Source of the DNA: an uncultured Atopobium sp.
GTDB lineage: Bacteria > Actinomycetota > Coriobacteriia > Coriobacteriales > Atopobiaceae
Direction of reading: 5' to 3'
NCBI GenBank assembly: GCA_916720465.1
Contig: CAKARF010000053.1
Location: 1 to 6,381 of the forward strand
Length of the DNA: 6,381 nt
The position numbers and the translations under genes were made by a program. How positions within the stretch are numbered: the stretch's first letter is position 1; each line of letters opens with the position of its first letter. This document shows, one piece after another, positions 5,112 through 6,381 of this stretch. Below the pieces are notes generated by a model. That model searched no databases and had not been told where the DNA came from. It saw nothing but the letters and a program-made list of their open reading frames with translations.

Positions 5112-5489
5112 ATGACATTTGTTGCAACATGGCTTGTAACTACTGTTGCTACGTTGGTGGCCTGCACCTTAATTCCAGGTCTAACTATTGTGGGAGGCTC
5201 GTGGGCAGGTCCTATTCTGTTCTCGTTAGTACTCGCAGCAGTCAATACGGGCATTAAGCCTGTTGTTAAGCTACTCTCATTGCCTATTAATGTGCTGACC
5301 CTAGGTATTTTCTCGCTCTTTATTAATGCTTTTATGCTTGAGCTTTCAAGTTTTATTTCTAGGAATTTGCTGCATGCGGGCGTTGCTATTGATTCTTTAG
5401 GCACCGCTATCCTGGGATCAATAGTTATCTCAATTGTCTCTTCAATTGTGATTAGCCTTACTGGTCTGAAGAAGGAGAACCTTTACTAA
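5112..5489 (+). CDS. Phage holin family 4 superfamily-like (DUF360) small membrane protein
   Basis: Integral membrane protein of 125 residues resembling the PF04020 family (mycobacterial four-TM phage holin superfamily), common as a chromosomal gene in non-lysogenic bacteria. Four hydrophobic helices are visible, roughly 3-22, 33-47, 57-78 and 96-117. The family's central signature is present as NTGIKPVVKLLSLPINVLTLG (45-65) followed by FSLFINAFML (67-76). Start: ATG 5112 has GAGAGG (5101-5106) five bases upstream. A longer TTG-start reading from 5082 would begin inside the terminator and add ten non-family residues, so it was rejected. No promoter fits between the terminator and the ribosome binding site, so expression probably depends on read-through from ptsH or on a promoter within ptsH. 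Its 3' end overlaps the convergent hydrolase gene by 32 bp. Despite the family name a lysis role is not implied; function unknown. Confidence 0.85.
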   Translation: MTFVATWLVTTVATLVACTLIPGLTIVGGSWAGPILFSLVLAAVNTGIKPVVKLLSLPINVLTLGIFSLFINAFMLELSSFISRNLLHAGVAIDSLGTAILGSIVISIVSSIVISLTGLKKENLY

Positions 5490-6381
5490 GTTCCTTTTGG
5501 GCTTTATCAAGCTTGGCAAAACTTTCCGAGATAGCAGAGGTAATCTGAGAGATCTGCGATGACTCGGTAATGTTTTCAATTAAAGATGTTGCGGATGCAT
5601 TGACAAGTGAACTAAGGAGGTCAAAGAAGACCTCTTTGGTTTGCTTTTCTGTTTTAGTGAGCGCTGCAACAACAGGCTGTAAGTTTGCGGGCGAGCTAAT
5701 AATGTCGCTGAAATAGACTGCTCCGCCTGCCGAGAGGGCGTCAAAGAGCTCATTGGTAAAGTGCTCACGATCAGAGAGCGGGAGTTCTTTATACCAGTTG
5801 CTAAATGCCTCGTTAATCTTTTTACATTCCGGCTGGAAGTCGTCAGCAAATTCAAAGGTGTCGCGCATGACCTGCCATGAGACACCATCGTGAGCCATCA
5901 TGCCTGTCTCGGAGCTTTTTACGATGAGTTTTGGGACAGCTGGATCATCAAAAATCATGCCAACTACACTAAACTCAGGCAGAATTCTGATGTATTTATC
6001 GCCTAATACCTTATGAGCAGTGGTGGGGAGAATCCCTGGACACATGTTAGGACCGTCGTTACTCCAAACGCGATCAAGTGCGCCAAGCAGATCTTCAGGG
6101 CAGACTGTTGCTGCGTATGCCGCAAGGTTGCCACCCTTAGAGTGGCCACCAACCATAACGTTTGCGCAGGTAGTGCTATTGCCCTCTGCAAGGTGCTCGC
6201 GAATACGTTTCTCAAGGTAGAGAGCAGCAGACTTATCAGCGGACGTAACTTGGAAGCTGAGGTTGAGGTTTTCTCGCCAGCCAACTAGAGTGCCGTCAGT
6301 TCCTCTAAAAGAAACAAACATCTGCCCCGTAGGAAGATAGGCGGTAAACGCTGCAAACTGCAGGCTTTTCTCGACATTAAT
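5458..6381 (-). CDS. Mbeg1-like (DUF2974) alpha/beta hydrolase, 5' end missing
   Basis: Cytoplasmic alpha/beta-fold serine hydrolase of the Mbeg1-like (DUF2974, PF11187) family, predicted lipase or esterase with unknown substrate. The visible 307 codons run open to the window edge, so the start lies beyond 6381; the ATG at 6319-6321 is internal, because family sequence (FAAFTAYLPTGQ, directly preceding) continues upstream of it. Signatures: VSFRGTDGTLVGWREN (family FRGTD...GW block), the nucleophile elbow GGHSKGGNLAAYA with catalytic Ser at 6139-6141, WSNDGPN (family block after the elbow), and AHDGVSWQV, whose His is the likely catalytic His. The acid residue is probably the Asp in the preceding FDDPAVP segment. 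The C-terminal part is helical and charged (LSSLVNASATSLIENI onward). No signal peptide can be judged. It overlaps the convergent holin-like gene by 32 bp with no terminator between them. Identification is by motif recall and was not searched. Confidence 0.88.
   Translation of the reverse strand: MNVEKSLQFAAFTAYLPTGQMFVSFRGTDGTLVGWRENLNLSFQVTSADKSAALYLEKRIREHLAEGNSTTCANVMVGGHSKGGNLAAYAATVCPEDLLGALDRVWSNDGPNMCPGILPTTAHKVLGDKYIRILPEFSVVGMIFDDPAVPKLIVKSSETGMMAHDGVSWQVMRDTFEFADDFQPECKKINEAFSNWYKELPLSDREHFTNELFDALSAGGAVYFSDIISSPANLQPVVAALTKTEKQTKEVFFDLLSSLVNASATSLIENITESSQISQITSAISESFAKLDKAQKELSKGSPSSDQ

Noticed and set aside
5112..5489. Evidence of a prophage or lysis cassette
   Set aside because: The holin-family name alone suggested it, but there is no endolysin, phage structural gene, integrase or att-like repeat nearby, and this family is widespread on ordinary chromosomes.
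6319..6321. ATG as the true start of the DUF2974 hydrolase
   Set aside because: The frame stays open for all 20 upstream codons to the window edge, and those codons encode family-like sequence directly before the FRGTD block, so the gene is truncated by the window.

Overview
The window reads as ordinary chromosome from a mid-GC Gram-positive bacterium. Protein style and gene content (a MetRS variant, a QueH/QueA pair, a Mbeg1-like/DUF2974 hydrolase, a free-standing HPr) fit class Coriobacteriia, most likely an Atopobium/Lancefieldella-like member of the Atopobiaceae. That placement is inferred from resemblance and was not tested by any search. I see no rRNA, tRNA, CRISPR array, insertion sequence or phage module.

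Layout. Bases 1-362 (minus) hold the 5' part of a methionyl-tRNA synthetase gene. A 127-bp divergent intergenic region separates it from a tightly overlapping plus-strand operon: a CPBP-family membrane protein (490-1356), queH (1356-1988) and queA (1978-3141). A bidirectional intrinsic terminator (3213-3245) closes this operon and also serves the convergent gene behind it. That gene (3277-4587, minus) encodes an unrecognised 436-residue coiled-coil protein with a C-terminal membrane anchor. A second divergent region (4588-4770) carries a perfect TATAAT and a perfect palindrome before the HPr gene (4771-5043). HPr ends at a strong terminator (5072-5096), which lies only four bases before the ribosome binding site of a small four-helix holin-like membrane protein (5112-5489). 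The last gene, a partial minus-strand alpha/beta hydrolase (5458-6381), converges on the holin-like gene and overlaps its 3' end by 32 bp.

How the genes work together. QueA and QueH catalyse the last two steps of queuosine synthesis on tRNA: QueA adds the epoxycyclopentanediol and QueH reduces the epoxide. The CPBP membrane protein is physically coupled to them and has lost one of the family's usual active-site histidines, so a role in queuosine metabolism or salvage other than classical proteolysis is worth considering. HPr is the phosphocarrier of the sugar phosphotransferase system. The other genes show no evident pathway link. The least ordinary parts are the CPBP protein, the tail-anchored coiled-coil protein, and the terminator and overlap arrangement around the holin-like gene.
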